Positions 52,566 to 61,419 of a stretch of DNA of 64,000 nucleotides are shown here, piece after piece. A model generated the notes under the pieces. That model saw only the letters and a program-made list of their open reading frames with translations, was not told the DNA's origin and did no database searches. Each line of letters opens with the position of its first letter. The stretch's first letter is position 1. The position numbers and the translations under genes were made by a program. Where the stretch lies: the NCBI RefSeq assembly GCF_023101685.1, contig NZ_CP082164.1:2852001-2916000 (forward strand), in the 5' to 3' direction. Source of the DNA: Bradyrhizobium sp. 186 (GTDB taxonomy: Bacteria > Pseudomonadota > Alphaproteobacteria > Rhizobiales > Xanthobacteraceae).

Positions 52566-53324
52566 TTACCGCGCGCCGGAGCCGCCTTGAGCCGAAGAGG
52601 CGCCCTTCTTCAGTTCGATATTCAGATCGCTCGACTTCCCCGCCGCAACGGGCACCGTCTGCTCGTTCGGGCCGGTGAGGGGTTGGTACGCCACCAGCTT
52701 GTAGGTTCCGGCCGGAACGTCGGAGATGGTGAATTTGCCGTCGGCGCCGGTGACGGCATAGTAGGGATTGTCGACGACATAGACCCACCCTTCCATCCAG
52801 CCATGTGCGTCACAATCGATCCGCACCTCGCCCGGCCGCGGCAACTCGACGGGAATTCTCTGACCCTGATTGGGGAGAGCGAGGTTGAACACGGTGCGCT
52901 TACCGTAATAGCCGTGCGTGTTGTGGAGCATCGGATCGCTATTGACGACGTCCAGGCCGCCCACGCGTATCACCTGAATGTTGGGTTCGAATTTGCATTT
53001 GTTGTTGTTGATTTCCGGCTTCTTGGCTTCCGTCGGCCAGGCTTTTCCCTTCGCGATATCGGTCAGATACACGACGGCATTCTGCACGCTCTTGTCCGGC
53101 CCGACCTGAATGAGCGTCTCCTCGTAAGGACCGCCGCACACCTCGATGTCCTTGGTCGGAATGACCTTGCGGGTGCCGGGGGTTCCGTTGAAGACGACCT
53201 TGCCGGTGATCGATCCGCCGCCCGTGACCGTGCCAGCGTCGTACGCGTACGCCGGCGTCGTCATCGCCGCAATGACCATCACCGACAGCCCGATGGGCGA
53301 TTTTTTGATGGCTAAGCTGGTCAT
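52566..53324 (-). CDS. Periplasmic cupredoxin-like protein with carboxypeptidase-regulatory-like domain
   Basis: 252 aa. The start at 53324 gives a signal peptide ending TPAYAYD. A beta-sandwich with GGGSITGKVVFNGTPGTRKV leads to SDPMLHNTHGYYG (His) and RIDCDAHGWMEGW. Cys171-x2-His174-x2-Met177 has the spacing of amicyanin's type-1 copper site, with a His from the HNTH segment. The last 60 residues (YAVTGADGKFTISDVPAGTY) are a carboxypeptidase-regulatory-like fold. Likely a copper electron carrier or copper chaperone for the oxidase. First gene of the minus-strand operon, divergent from SCO1. Confidence 0.78.
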   Translation of the reverse strand: MTSLAIKKSPIGLSVMVIAAMTTPAYAYDAGTVTGGGSITGKVVFNGTPGTRKVIPTKDIEVCGGPYEETLIQVGPDKSVQNAVVYLTDIAKGKAWPTEAKKPEINNNKCKFEPNIQVIRVGGLDVVNSDPMLHNTHGYYGKRTVFNLALPNQGQRIPVELPRPGEVRIDCDAHGWMEGWVYVVDNPYYAVTGADGKFTISDVPAGTYKLVAYQPLTGPNEQTVPVAAGKSSDLNIELKKGASSAQGGSGAR

Positions 53325-53581
53325 GATGGCGCTCTCGTTGATGTCTGCGATGTCCGCACGAAACCTCTTCGAAAGGAATGTAACCGCCATTTTACACGGA
53401 TTAGGAAATCAGAATTCCTTCGCGAGACTTTAAGCAATGCTTATGAAACGTTGCGGGCAAAATCGTTTAGAAGAGATATCTGCACGCCACAGCCGCACCC
53501 CGCGATGGTGCGACAAAAGGACGTTTGTGGCAGGCCGTAGGAGCAATTGATCGCTGCGTTTTGCGCATCCGGAGGCACGCG

Positions 53582-54223
53582 ATGTGTCGGCGCCTCATAT
53601 CCCTGTCGGTTCCCGGGCTGCCGATCCTTTCCGGCATCGCTCTCGTGATCTCGTTGATGTCGAGCCAACCGCTCGTACGCGCTGCCAATTCGCCCGTGAC
53701 GATCGGCGGCCCGTTTACGCTCACCTCACCTGAGGGCACGACGGTCACCGAGCAGGCCTACCTTGGGAAATGGCTTCTGGTTTATTTCGGCTTCACCTCG
53801 TGCCCCGATACCTGCCCGACGGCGCTCCTCGAGATTGCCGCCGCTCTCGGGAAGCTCGGCCCCGACGCCGACAAGCTGCAACCGCTGTTCATCACAGTCG
53901 ACCCGTTGCGCGACACGCCGGCGGTCATGGGGAACTACACTCAGTCATTTGATCCGAGGATCGTCGGGCTCACAGGCACGGCGCAGCAGATCGCTGCCGT
54001 TGCCCAGGAATATGGAGTCTACTACGCACCTCGTAGGAGTGGGCCGGGCGCTGAAGACTACGTCATGGACCACGGCGCCTATCTTTACCTAATGGACCCT
54101 AAAGGCAGATTCGTGCGCGGTTTTGACGCCAACACGCCAGGCGACCGCATCGCCGAGGCCGTGCGCAGCGCCATGGCAAAGACGCGCGAGAATGCAAGTC
54201 ATCAGGGACGGTCGACGCAATGA
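53582..54223 (+). CDS. SCO1/SenC-family copper chaperone
   Basis: 213 aa, membrane-anchored thioredoxin-fold protein that delivers copper to oxidases. N-terminal helix (PILSGIALVISLM), copper site FGFTSCPDTCPTA (Cys74, Cys78) and YVMDHGAYLYLMDP (His164). ATCCGGAGGCACGCG precedes the ATG at 53582; an upstream ATG in frame at 53525 is less likely. It runs divergent from the cupredoxin/oxidase genes and is followed by hemA after 64 bases. Confidence 0.9.
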   Translation: MCRRLISLSVPGLPILSGIALVISLMSSQPLVRAANSPVTIGGPFTLTSPEGTTVTEQAYLGKWLLVYFGFTSCPDTCPTALLEIAAALGKLGPDADKLQPLFITVDPLRDTPAVMGNYTQSFDPRIVGLTGTAQQIAAVAQEYGVYYAPRRSGPGAEDYVMDHGAYLYLMDPKGRFVRGFDANTPGDRIAEAVRSAMAKTRENASHQGRSTQ

Positions 54224-54287
54224 GAGTGCGTCCTGATCAAGGGGTGTTGCGCGGACGTTTGATAGCGTCGCAGCGGGGAGGGCTCTC

Positions 54288-55625
54288 ATGAATTACGACG
54301 GCTATTTCCTTCACGCCCTCGCGCGGTTACGGGACGAACGGCGTTACCGCGTCTTTGCCGACCTTGAGCGCATCGCCGGAAGCTATCCCCATGCCGTCTG
54401 GCACTCGCCTGCCGGCCCGCGCAGCGTCGTGATTTGGTGTTCCAACGACTACCTCGGCATGGGACAACACCCGAAGGTGATCGGCGCCATGGTCGAAACT
54501 GCAACCCGCATGGGTACTGGGGCGGGCGGCACCCGTAACATCGCCGGCACCAATCATCCGCTGGTCGAGCTTGAGCGCGAGTTGGCCGACCTCCACGGCA
54601 AAGACGCGGCGCTCCTGTTCACCTCCGGCTACGTGTCGAACCAGACCGGAATTTCGACCATCTGCAAGCTGATGCCGAGCTGCCTGATCCTGTCCGACGC
54701 GCTCAACCACAACTCGATGATCGAGGGCGTGCGCCAATCGGGGTCAGAGAAACACATCTGGCGCCATAACGATCTCGGCCACCTCGAAGAGCTGCTCAAA
54801 CAGGCCGAGCCCGAACGGCCGAAGCTGATCGTGTTCGAGAGTCTTTATTCGATGGACGGCGACGTCGCGCCCATCAACGGCATTTGCGATCTTGCCCAGC
54901 GCTACGGCGCGATGACCTATTGCGACGAGGTGCATGCGGTCGGCATGTACGGCCCACGTGGCGGCGGCATCACGGAACGCGACGACGCGGCGCACCGCGT
55001 CGACGTGATCGAGGGGACGCTTGCCAAGGCGTTCGGCTGTCTCGGCGGATACATTGCGGGCAAAGCCGCAGTGGTTGATGCTGTGCGATCCTACGCGGCC
55101 GGCTTCATTTTCACCACAGCCCTTCCGCCGGCGATCTGCGCCGCCGCGACCGCGGCGATCCGCCACCTCAAGACCTCCAGCCGGGAGCGTGAGCAGCATC
55201 AGGACCGCGCGGCGCGCACGAAGGCGGTGCTTACGGCGGCCGGCCTCCCGGTCATGCCGAGCGAGACACACATCGTGCCGGTCCTTGTCGGCGATCCGGA
55301 GAACTGCAAGGCGGCGAGCGACCTTCTGCTCACCGAGCACGGAATCTACATCCAGCCGATCAACTACCCGACCGTGCCGCGCGGCATGGAGCGGCTGCGC
55401 ATCACGCCTTCGCCCTATCACGACGACGGCCTGATCGACGCGCTCGCCAAGGCACTGATCGATGTCTGGGACCGACTTGCCCTGCCGCGCAAGGACCAGG
55501 CGATCGCGCAGAGTCACCTTTGCAAAGAGTTGAACGCCGCCTTGCCTCGACCGAGCGATCGAGTGCATGCCCAGTCAGATCATGGTGTGCCACGGGGACG
55601 TGTCCTCGCGTCGCGTGCGACGTAA
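54288..55625 (+). CDS. hemA: 5-aminolevulinate synthase
   Basis: PLP enzyme joining glycine and succinyl-CoA, first step of haem synthesis in alphaproteobacteria. 445 aa; catalytic Lys247 in [15 protein letters not shown], glycine-rich [32 protein letters not shown]. About 35 residues longer than usual: after [14 protein letters not shown] the tail [20 protein letters not shown] is extra and may have been added by a shifted end. Beside an oxidase operon it could be a dedicated copy that raises haem supply. GGGGAGGGCTCTC before the ATG. Confidence 0.93.
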   Translation: MNYDGYFLHALARLRDERRYRVFADLERIAGSYPHAVWHSPAGPRSVVIWCSNDYLGMGQHPKVIGAMVETATRMGTGAGGTRNIAGTNHPLVELERELADLHGKDAALLFTSGYVSNQTGISTICKLMPSCLILSDALNHNSMIEGVRQSGSEKHIWRHNDLGHLEELLKQAEPERPKLIVFESLYSMDGDVAPINGICDLAQRYGAMTYCDEVHAVGMYGPRGGGITERDDAAHRVDVIEGTLAKAFGCLGGYIAGKAAVVDAVRSYAAGFIFTTALPPAICAAATAAIRHLKTSSREREQHQDRAARTKAVLTAAGLPVMPSETHIVPVLVGDPENCKAASDLLLTEHGIYIQPINYPTVPRGMERLRITPSPYHDDGLIDALAKALIDVWDRLALPRKDQAIAQSHLCKELNAALPRPSDRVHAQSDHGVPRGRVLASRAT

Positions 55626-55639
55626 CTCGCGGCAATTCG

Positions 55640-55850
55640 CAAGACGACGTTGCTACTGAAGAAGCCCAAATATGGCCGGTCACGAAACCCGGTAACGTCC
55701 GGCTCGTAGCCGAGCCCCGGCCCTTGGGGTACCGTGATGGTGCCACTCGCATCTACATCGATGCGGTCGCCCCAAAGGCACGCAGCGCGGTTCATGAAAA
55801 GCACTTCGACGAACGTGGAATCGTCGCGCAGCGACATAAGCTGCAGCGTC
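55640..55850 (-). pseudogene. Enolase-superfamily C-terminal remnant
   Basis: LMSLRDDSTFVEVLFMNRAA, then DVDASGTITVPQGPGLGYEP: the end of a mandelate racemase/muconate-lactonizing-type enzyme ('hxxVPxGPGLGxxxD'). The rest is missing and the frame runs on past the natural end. Lies between the converging hemA and membrane methyltransferase-like genes. Confidence 0.5.
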
Positions 55851-55870
55851 GCGCCGCGCCGCCCGATATC

Positions 55871-58365
55871 CTACACATTCGTGGGCTCGCTCGGGTGCGG
55901 GGATCGGAGAGCGGTGTGGCTGGATCGGGCGCCGGTGGACATCAATATTGCGGGAGCGGCGACCAGGAGGTAGCAGGCGGCTCCGACCCTGAGCGTCGTA
56001 TCGATACTGAAGACAATGCTGGTGGCAACGGCGACGCTTGCGGCGAGCACGCCTGCGGCACCGTTGATGCCCCAGGACCATGGCGTGGGGCCCGCGCTGA
56101 TTGCAGAGACCAGTCGCATGCCGGTGGGAAATCCAAAGCCCATCAGGAAGCCTGCCGGCGCCAGGACAAGAACACAGAGGCCGGCGCGAACGAGAAGGCC
56201 CGCTCCATCAAGATCGACCAAGAGCGGAGGCAGCCAGAACGGCAACGCAAACAAGTAAGCGGCACTCGCCACGCTCCAGGCTAAGAGCTTGCCTGTTCCG
56301 GCAAGGCGCATGCGCTCGGATGCCAGGCTGCCGAAGCCTGCCCAGAGGATCAGGCTGAACAGAACGACACTCAACGCGTAGACGGGATGACCGAGGAAGA
56401 CGCTCATTCGCTGCAGGAGAGCGATCTCGACCATCATGAACCCGCTCCCGATCAGAACGAAATAAACGGTGCCGCCCACGGCCAGCTGCCAGCCGGCTTC
56501 TCTGACCGTCGGCTGCAGCGGGACGATGATCGTAGCGGCGACCAGCGCGACCGAAATCAAAACGAGCATGGCAAGGGTCAGCGTCGCGATCAGGTTGCCC
56601 GCGAAAACGCCGGTGTGAGTGAAGTGCGAGAACACGTCCGCGTCAAACAGCGTGGCGAACCGTAACTGGTTGAAGAAGAAAGGGCGTGCATCGGTTGGCG
56701 GCGTGAGGTCGAGATAGAAGCCGGTCGTCGCCCGGTCGAGCATGCGACGGTCCGTAGCACTGATGATCTTCTCGAGCACGACCGATGGCGCGGACGTGTC
56801 CGGGCTTAACAGCACCGTGAATTCATTGACATTGGCGGCGTCCTCGAGCGCCCTGCGCGCCGCCGGCGAGAGCGGCGACTTCGTCACGATCAGTGTCGCT
56901 ACCTTCCCCGCTGCGGCGAGGAACAGGTGGCGGCGGGGCTCGGCGGCGCCGCTTGCAAGAAGGGTTGCGACGGCAAGGCTGACCAATCGCCCGGTCTCGT
57001 TCACTTCGCCGGGCGCGTACCAGCGGCTCACCGTGAACAGGCCACCTGGGTTAAGCCGATTGAGAAAGCGTTGCCAGGCCTCGACTGTGTAGAGACCATT
57101 TTCTGTGAGGGTGAAGGCGCCGGCGCCCGTCGCCGCCCAGGTATCGATCAGGCTCATCTGAATGACATCGAAGGACCGCGGTGTGCGTGCAAACCAGCTG
57201 CGCGCCTCGTCGACCTCGAACTTCACCCCATCCAATGTGGCAATCGCCGTATAGCCGGAAAAGTGGCGCTCCAGGACGTCGATGATGATCGGATTGATCT
57301 CGACGCCCGTCACGTCACTCAGACCGAAGAGGCGTTGCGACAGGACGTCCCGACCGCCGCCCACGCCGATCACGGCACCCGTTTTCAGGTCCGGAATGGC
57401 ATAGGCAAGGTTGGTCACGTCATAGCGCAGGAACCCCAAGTTCGCGAGGATTCCATCGAAGCGGTACAGGGCGGTGCCGGCGCCGCCGTCGATATTCAGC
57501 GCCCGCTGCTCAATGGTCGAATGCGGCAAGCGCGGCGAGGCGCCGAACATCGCCGGCGGGACGGTTTCGCTCCGACTGACGGTGATGCGGGAAAACGAAT
57601 CCCAGCGATCGTACGCAAGATCGGCCGGCATTTCCAAGTGATTCTTGATGATCGTCGGTCGAACGCTATAGGTCGTGAGCGTGTTCGCAATCGCAAAGAG
57701 TAGGCAGCCTGTGACAATGCTTCGGCGGTAGCGAAAGAGCTTGGACCGAGCGAAGTGGCTTCGGGCAGGGTGCCGAGTCCGGAGCCGGCGAAGCCGAGTG
57801 CCGCGAGCCCGATGAGCGCACCGACCCACAACACCGCTGATGGCCCGCTCATCACATTCAGGAGCACGAGGACACCGATACACCCAGCGGCCGCACCGAT
57901 CAGATCCGCTCCGTAGACCTTTTCGATTGCATAGGGGCTGCGCGTCAGGGCAAGGCTCACGACAACGCCCGAAAAGAAAAATGGAACGGCGAGACAGAGC
58001 GCGAATTCTGCCCAAGCCACCAGGGAGGTGAGCGACGGCGAAGCACCTGTCACCAACGTCAATTGCACGAGCATGGCAAGATCGGCCGTTAAGGCGAAGG
58101 CCAGCGCCACCACGGCTAGGTCGTAGGACAGTTGCTCCGGTCTGAACTTCTCCCTGCGCAAATAGACAAAAACCGCGCCAGCGGTCAGGCCGAACATGGC
58201 AATACTGATGACGAAGAAGGCCAGATGGTACCATGAGATAACGGAAATGATTCTGGTCTCGATGATCTGCAGCATCAGCGTCGCTGCCGTTACCAAGCCA
58301 AGAGCCACATAGAATCGGACTCTTCGGCCGGTTTCGTCCCGCGATTCCGCTTTCGGTAGATGCAC
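55871..58365 (-). pseudogene. Membrane-embedded spermidine-synthase-like protein, frameshifted
   Basis: Two overlapping frames make one protein of about 830 aa. The first (GTG at 58365 after GGCGGGGAGGGCGC) gives six helices from FYVALGLVTAATLMLQIIET to about GLGTLPEATS. The second continues RSIVTGCLLFAIANTLTTYS, a spermidine-synthase-like domain (AVIGVGGGRDVLSQRLFG, VTGVEINPIIIDVLERH, SFDVIQMSLIDTWAATGAGA) and seven more helices. The shift lies near 57740-57790. Such proteins join an MFS-like part to a SAM-dependent transferase fold; function unknown. It may be a true lesion or an error. Confidence 0.75.
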
Positions 58366-58749
58366 GCGCCCTCCCCGCCGGTATGCGGCTGCCGAGCTGG
58401 GCCCCAGGGTGATCTGGGCTAGTAATCTTTCCGTACGGCCTTGCGACGGCCCACAATAAACGTTGCCCCTCACTCCACAACAAATGTTACTCAGACAGAA
58501 CGACGGGCATTTAGCGCGGCAATTGGAGCAAAAGTGCGCCTGAACATTTCAGGTTCAGCGCGCAGAGAACGCGGCCCCAAGTCGCAGTGATGGCCAGACT
58601 CGATCCAGACAGGATCGGTCCCGCTCGCTTCCGGCGCTGATCAAATTCTCAAGCGCACGAGACCGCGGCCCGGCGCCCCTTTTTGAGCCCTGCAAATGCG
58701 CAAGATCGGCGGGGGGCCACGAGTACCGGGTACCGGGGACTCGAGCCTC
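58366..58749. other. Intergenic stretch
   Basis: No gene recognised on either strand. Promoter for the minus-strand gene must lie here; no clear element seen. Confidence 0.4.
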
Positions 58750-59015
58750 GAAGCGCTTAATTCGTTATTCGCTCGGGAAGGCTTGGAGGAGATCACGACC
58801 CACGACGATCGACGTTACGCGGACCTTTTCGAATTTCGACGATTTCTGGCGGGCGCAGACGCCAATCTTCAATCCGATCACCGGGATGATTACGGCATTG
58901 CCGGAGAGCGACCGTGTGAGACTGATCGAGTCAGTGCAGGCGGGGGTGCCAGTTGGTCCCGCCGCGTCGCCCATTCAGCAGCGCGAATGCTATCAAGGCA
59001 GACGTGCCAGAGTGA
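58750..59015 (+). pseudogene. SAM-dependent methyltransferase C-terminal remnant
   Basis: Pieces in three frames join as SLFAREGLEEITT, then TIDVTRTFSNFDDFWRAQTP, MITALPESDRVRLIESVQAG and NAIKADVPE-stop. This resembles the end of a class I methyltransferase. At least two frameshifts; the SAM-binding part is missing. Confidence 0.5.
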
Positions 59016-59083
59016 CGCGCCGTATCTGCGGAACTGTTGCACCTGACCGGGTCGGTGATCATGTTCCAGGTCCTGAGTTAGCC

Positions 59084-59308
59084 TCAGTCCTTCAAATCAT
59101 ATTCAGCTCTGAGCCGCGCAGCGATCTGTTCGATCATTTGGCGACGATCGGCGTCGTCTACTGATCCTTCTTGCACTACTCTCGCCGTCCAACTATCGCC
59201 ATCAGCCTGAACGGAGATCATTATATCGGTCGGCCGGTCACAGATATCCTCCATTTCCACCTTTATAGCGGCTTCAAGTTCAGCGGCTGTCTTGCTCGGC
59301 TTTTTCAT
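59084..59308 (-). CDS. Small conserved protein (74 aa), paralogue of 27371-27592
   Basis: MKKPSKTAAELEAAIKVEME then TARVVQEGSVDDADRRQMIE and RAEYDLKD. About half the positions match the 73-residue protein at 27371-27592, with the same length and ends. ATG start here. Acidic helix, beta hairpin, helix; no domain name. Function unknown. Confidence 0.65.
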   Translation of the reverse strand: MKKPSKTAAELEAAIKVEMEDICDRPTDIMISVQADGDSWTARVVQEGSVDDADRRQMIEQIAARLRAEYDLKD

Positions 59309-59481
59309 GGTGCATGTCTCGCCGCGGGTATTGGCTCCATCGCTCGACGGGAGCAAACCAAATTGCGGCCCGATTATATTCTTTCGGTGCTCAAATAGGA
59401 GGCTCAAGATGATCCGTAAGATCATCGAGCGACATTTCTGTCCGCGTGCCCGGAGTGTCGAATGTGGTCCCGAACGACACC

Positions 59482-59674
59482 GGCCTCGGCATGTACGGCC
59501 CTGCCGGAGCCGGGATTGCGGCGCGTGAGGGCGTGATGCAGCGCATCGACGTGATTGAGGGGACGCTCGCATCATGATGATATTTTGATCGATCAACTGG
59601 CCGAGGCGCTTACAGATGTCTGGCGCCGCGTCGCCTTGCCGCTCGAGGGCTGCGTGATCGATGCGGCGGAGTGA
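59482..59674 (+). pseudogene. hemA remnant (second copy)
   Basis: [20 protein letters not shown] then [15 protein letters not shown], and after a short gap LIDQLAEALTDVWRRVALPL ending DAAE-stop. These match residues 218-247 and 432-ish of the intact HemA ([47 protein letters not shown]). About 160 codons between them are deleted, including the catalytic Lys. An independent, strongly decayed copy. Confidence 0.8.
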
Positions 59675-59822
59675 AGGAGCAACGTCCTGTCCCTGTTGCA
59701 AGCCTTATGAGGTGGGGCATTCGACGGCGCCGCCGGCACTGCTCACAAGTGAGGAGCGCGATAGACTTGAAGCCGTGCTTTGAGGCATTAGCTAAAAGGG
59801 AATCAAGCGAAGGACCCACACA

Positions 59823-60038
59823 ATGAGCGAATGGCGGGACATCAGCACCGCACCTAGAGACGGGGTGTTCGTCTTGCTGCACAATGACCACTGGTCGATC
59901 GATGTGGAAGGATTTTGGCACAAAGGCAGTCAGTCCTGGTCTGCCAACACGCGCGTCCCGGGCATCGAAAACCGCGTAATCAGTCCAGAGCCGCCGACGC
60001 ACTGGAAACCACTGACGGTCGAAGAAGAGAAATACTGA
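59823..60038 (+). CDS. Small DUF551-like protein (71 aa)
   Basis: MSEWRDISTAPRDGVFVLLH then HWSIDVEGFWHKGSQSW and EPPTHWKPLTVEEEKY. The opening 'W-I-TAPRDG' and closing 'PTHWxPL' are the marks of a common small phage/bacterial protein of unknown function. CGAAGGACCCACACA precedes the ATG. Intact. Confidence 0.65.
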   Translation: MSEWRDISTAPRDGVFVLLHNDHWSIDVEGFWHKGSQSWSANTRVPGIENRVISPEPPTHWKPLTVEEEKY

Positions 60039-60172
60039 AACCGCGGCCCTTAAGCGCAAGCTCTGGTGGCATCCGTCACAGCGCATCGCAAAGTCGTAGT
60101 GACAATCAATGCGAAGGCGAACGATTCTGTGCTCGCACGTTGAGGCTGGCGGGCGAGCGGGGAGCTACGATC

Positions 60173-60286
60173 ATGATTCCGCTCGGCGTTTGCATTGCAG
60201 CATTTCTTAGCGTTCCCATGGTAGCGGCGACCAGCGCGTCTGCCGAGAAGAAGAAAAAGGCCGCGCCGCCACAGTCGCGAGTGTAA
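60173..60286 (+). CDS. Small exported peptide (37 aa)
   Basis: MIPLGVCIAAFLSVPMVAAT then SASAEKKKKAAPPQSRV. The first 23 residues are a signal peptide with cleavage after SASA; the mature part would be a short basic peptide. CGGGGAGCTACGATC precedes the ATG. Function unknown. Confidence 0.4.
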   Translation: MIPLGVCIAAFLSVPMVAATSASAEKKKKAAPPQSRV

Positions 60287-60378
60287 TGTTCGCTATTGAT
60301 CGGTAAGCGGACCCGTTGCGGACATGCCGCTGGTCGCAGATTGATCCTGAACGGACGTTCTGGGCATGGCCACATGCT

Positions 60379-60440
60379 TACTTTGGAGCGACCTTGGGCG
60401 ACACGTAGTGGCTGACAATTTTCCAGTCGCCCCTTTCGAA
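60379..60440 (-). pseudogene. SnoaL/DUF4440-like C-terminal scrap
   Basis: ERGDWKIVSHYVSPKVAPK-stop resembles the last strand of a SnoaL-like domain ('G-WKIV-HHVS'). An in-frame TGA stands just upstream and the rest is not recognisable. Confidence 0.35.
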
Positions 60441-60592
60441 TGATCACCCATGTCGGTCGAAATGAGACCGGGGGCGCGTTTCGTGCTTTGTGCGGGTGGA
60501 TACCGGTAGCATACCGGCGGCTCACGGGCCGCGCGAGAGTGCTCAGATATGGCGAGGCGGCCAGGAGCTAGGTTGAGAGAAACCGAAAGGCA

Positions 60593-61408
60593 TTAAATTG
60601 CGGTGTAACCTCCATCGACTATCAACTCTGAGCCCGTGATGAAGGCCGCATCATCTGACGCGAGAAACAGGATCGCCGCCGCAACCTCCTCCACGGTTCC
60701 GAACCGGCCAATCGGATGAGCTGCAATCAGCAGGCCCTCCACCTTGTTCGAATCGAGATCTGGCCGCACGCGACCGGCCCCCGTGATCAGCTCGTGCGCC
60801 ATCTCGGTCTCGATTACACCGGGGTGTACAGAGTTCACCCTAAGGCGATAGCCGAGGCGACTGAACTCAACGGCCGTCCCCTTCGTGAAGAGCCGAACGC
60901 CGCCCTTTGTCATTGAATAAGCTGAGGCAATTCCTGCGCTCACAATCCCACCCACCGACGAGACATTAATGATCGAGCCTCCGTGAAGCGTATACTTCGC
61001 GCGCTCCCGCATCACCGGAAGGGCGGTCCGCGTGCCGAGAAACACGCCGTCAAGGTTGACCCGGCATATGGCATGCCATTCCTCGAGCGTCGTGTCCTCG
61101 GTGCGTTTCACCAGCATCATCGCCGCATTGTTGACTAGCACATCAAGGCCGCCATATCGGGTGGCAGCTAGACCTACGGCGGCCTGCCAATCGTCTTCAG
61201 CGGTTACGTCGTGGCGGACGGGCGTTGCTTCATGTCCCGCCGCTCGGATGGAGTCTGCCACGGAAATCGCGGTTTCGAGTCTCCTGTTGGAGACAATAAC
61301 GTTCGCCCCTTCCGCAGCCAGCCGCTTGGCCGTCGCAGCGCCAATCCCGCGACCGGCTCCAGTGACCAGCGCAACCTTACCGTCGAGCCGCCCCAACTGT
61401 CCCTCCAC
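60593..61408 (-). CDS. Short-chain dehydrogenase/reductase
   Basis: Classical SDR of 271 aa: cofactor loop TGAGRGIG (residues 16-23), HDVTAEDDW, NNAAMM (93-98), catalytic Ser150/151, Tyr164 and Lys168 in YSMTK, and SELIVDGGYTAI at the end. An Asn-Arg-Arg after the second strand (VSNRR) suggests NADP preference. Substrate unknown; relatives act on steroids, sugars or acyl chains. It starts 11 bases after the stop of the large ATPase gene, so the two may be co-transcribed. Confidence 0.9.
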   Translation of the reverse strand: MEGQLGRLDGKVALVTGAGRGIGAATAKRLAAEGANVIVSNRRLETAISVADSIRAAGHEATPVRHDVTAEDDWQAAVGLAATRYGGLDVLVNNAAMMLVKRTEDTTLEEWHAICRVNLDGVFLGTRTALPVMRERAKYTLHGGSIINVSSVGGIVSAGIASAYSMTKGGVRLFTKGTAVEFSRLGYRLRVNSVHPGVIETEMAHELITGAGRVRPDLDSNKVEGLLIAAHPIGRFGTVEEVAAAILFLASDDAAFITGSELIVDGGYTAI

Positions 61409-61419
61409 CGATTTCGCGC

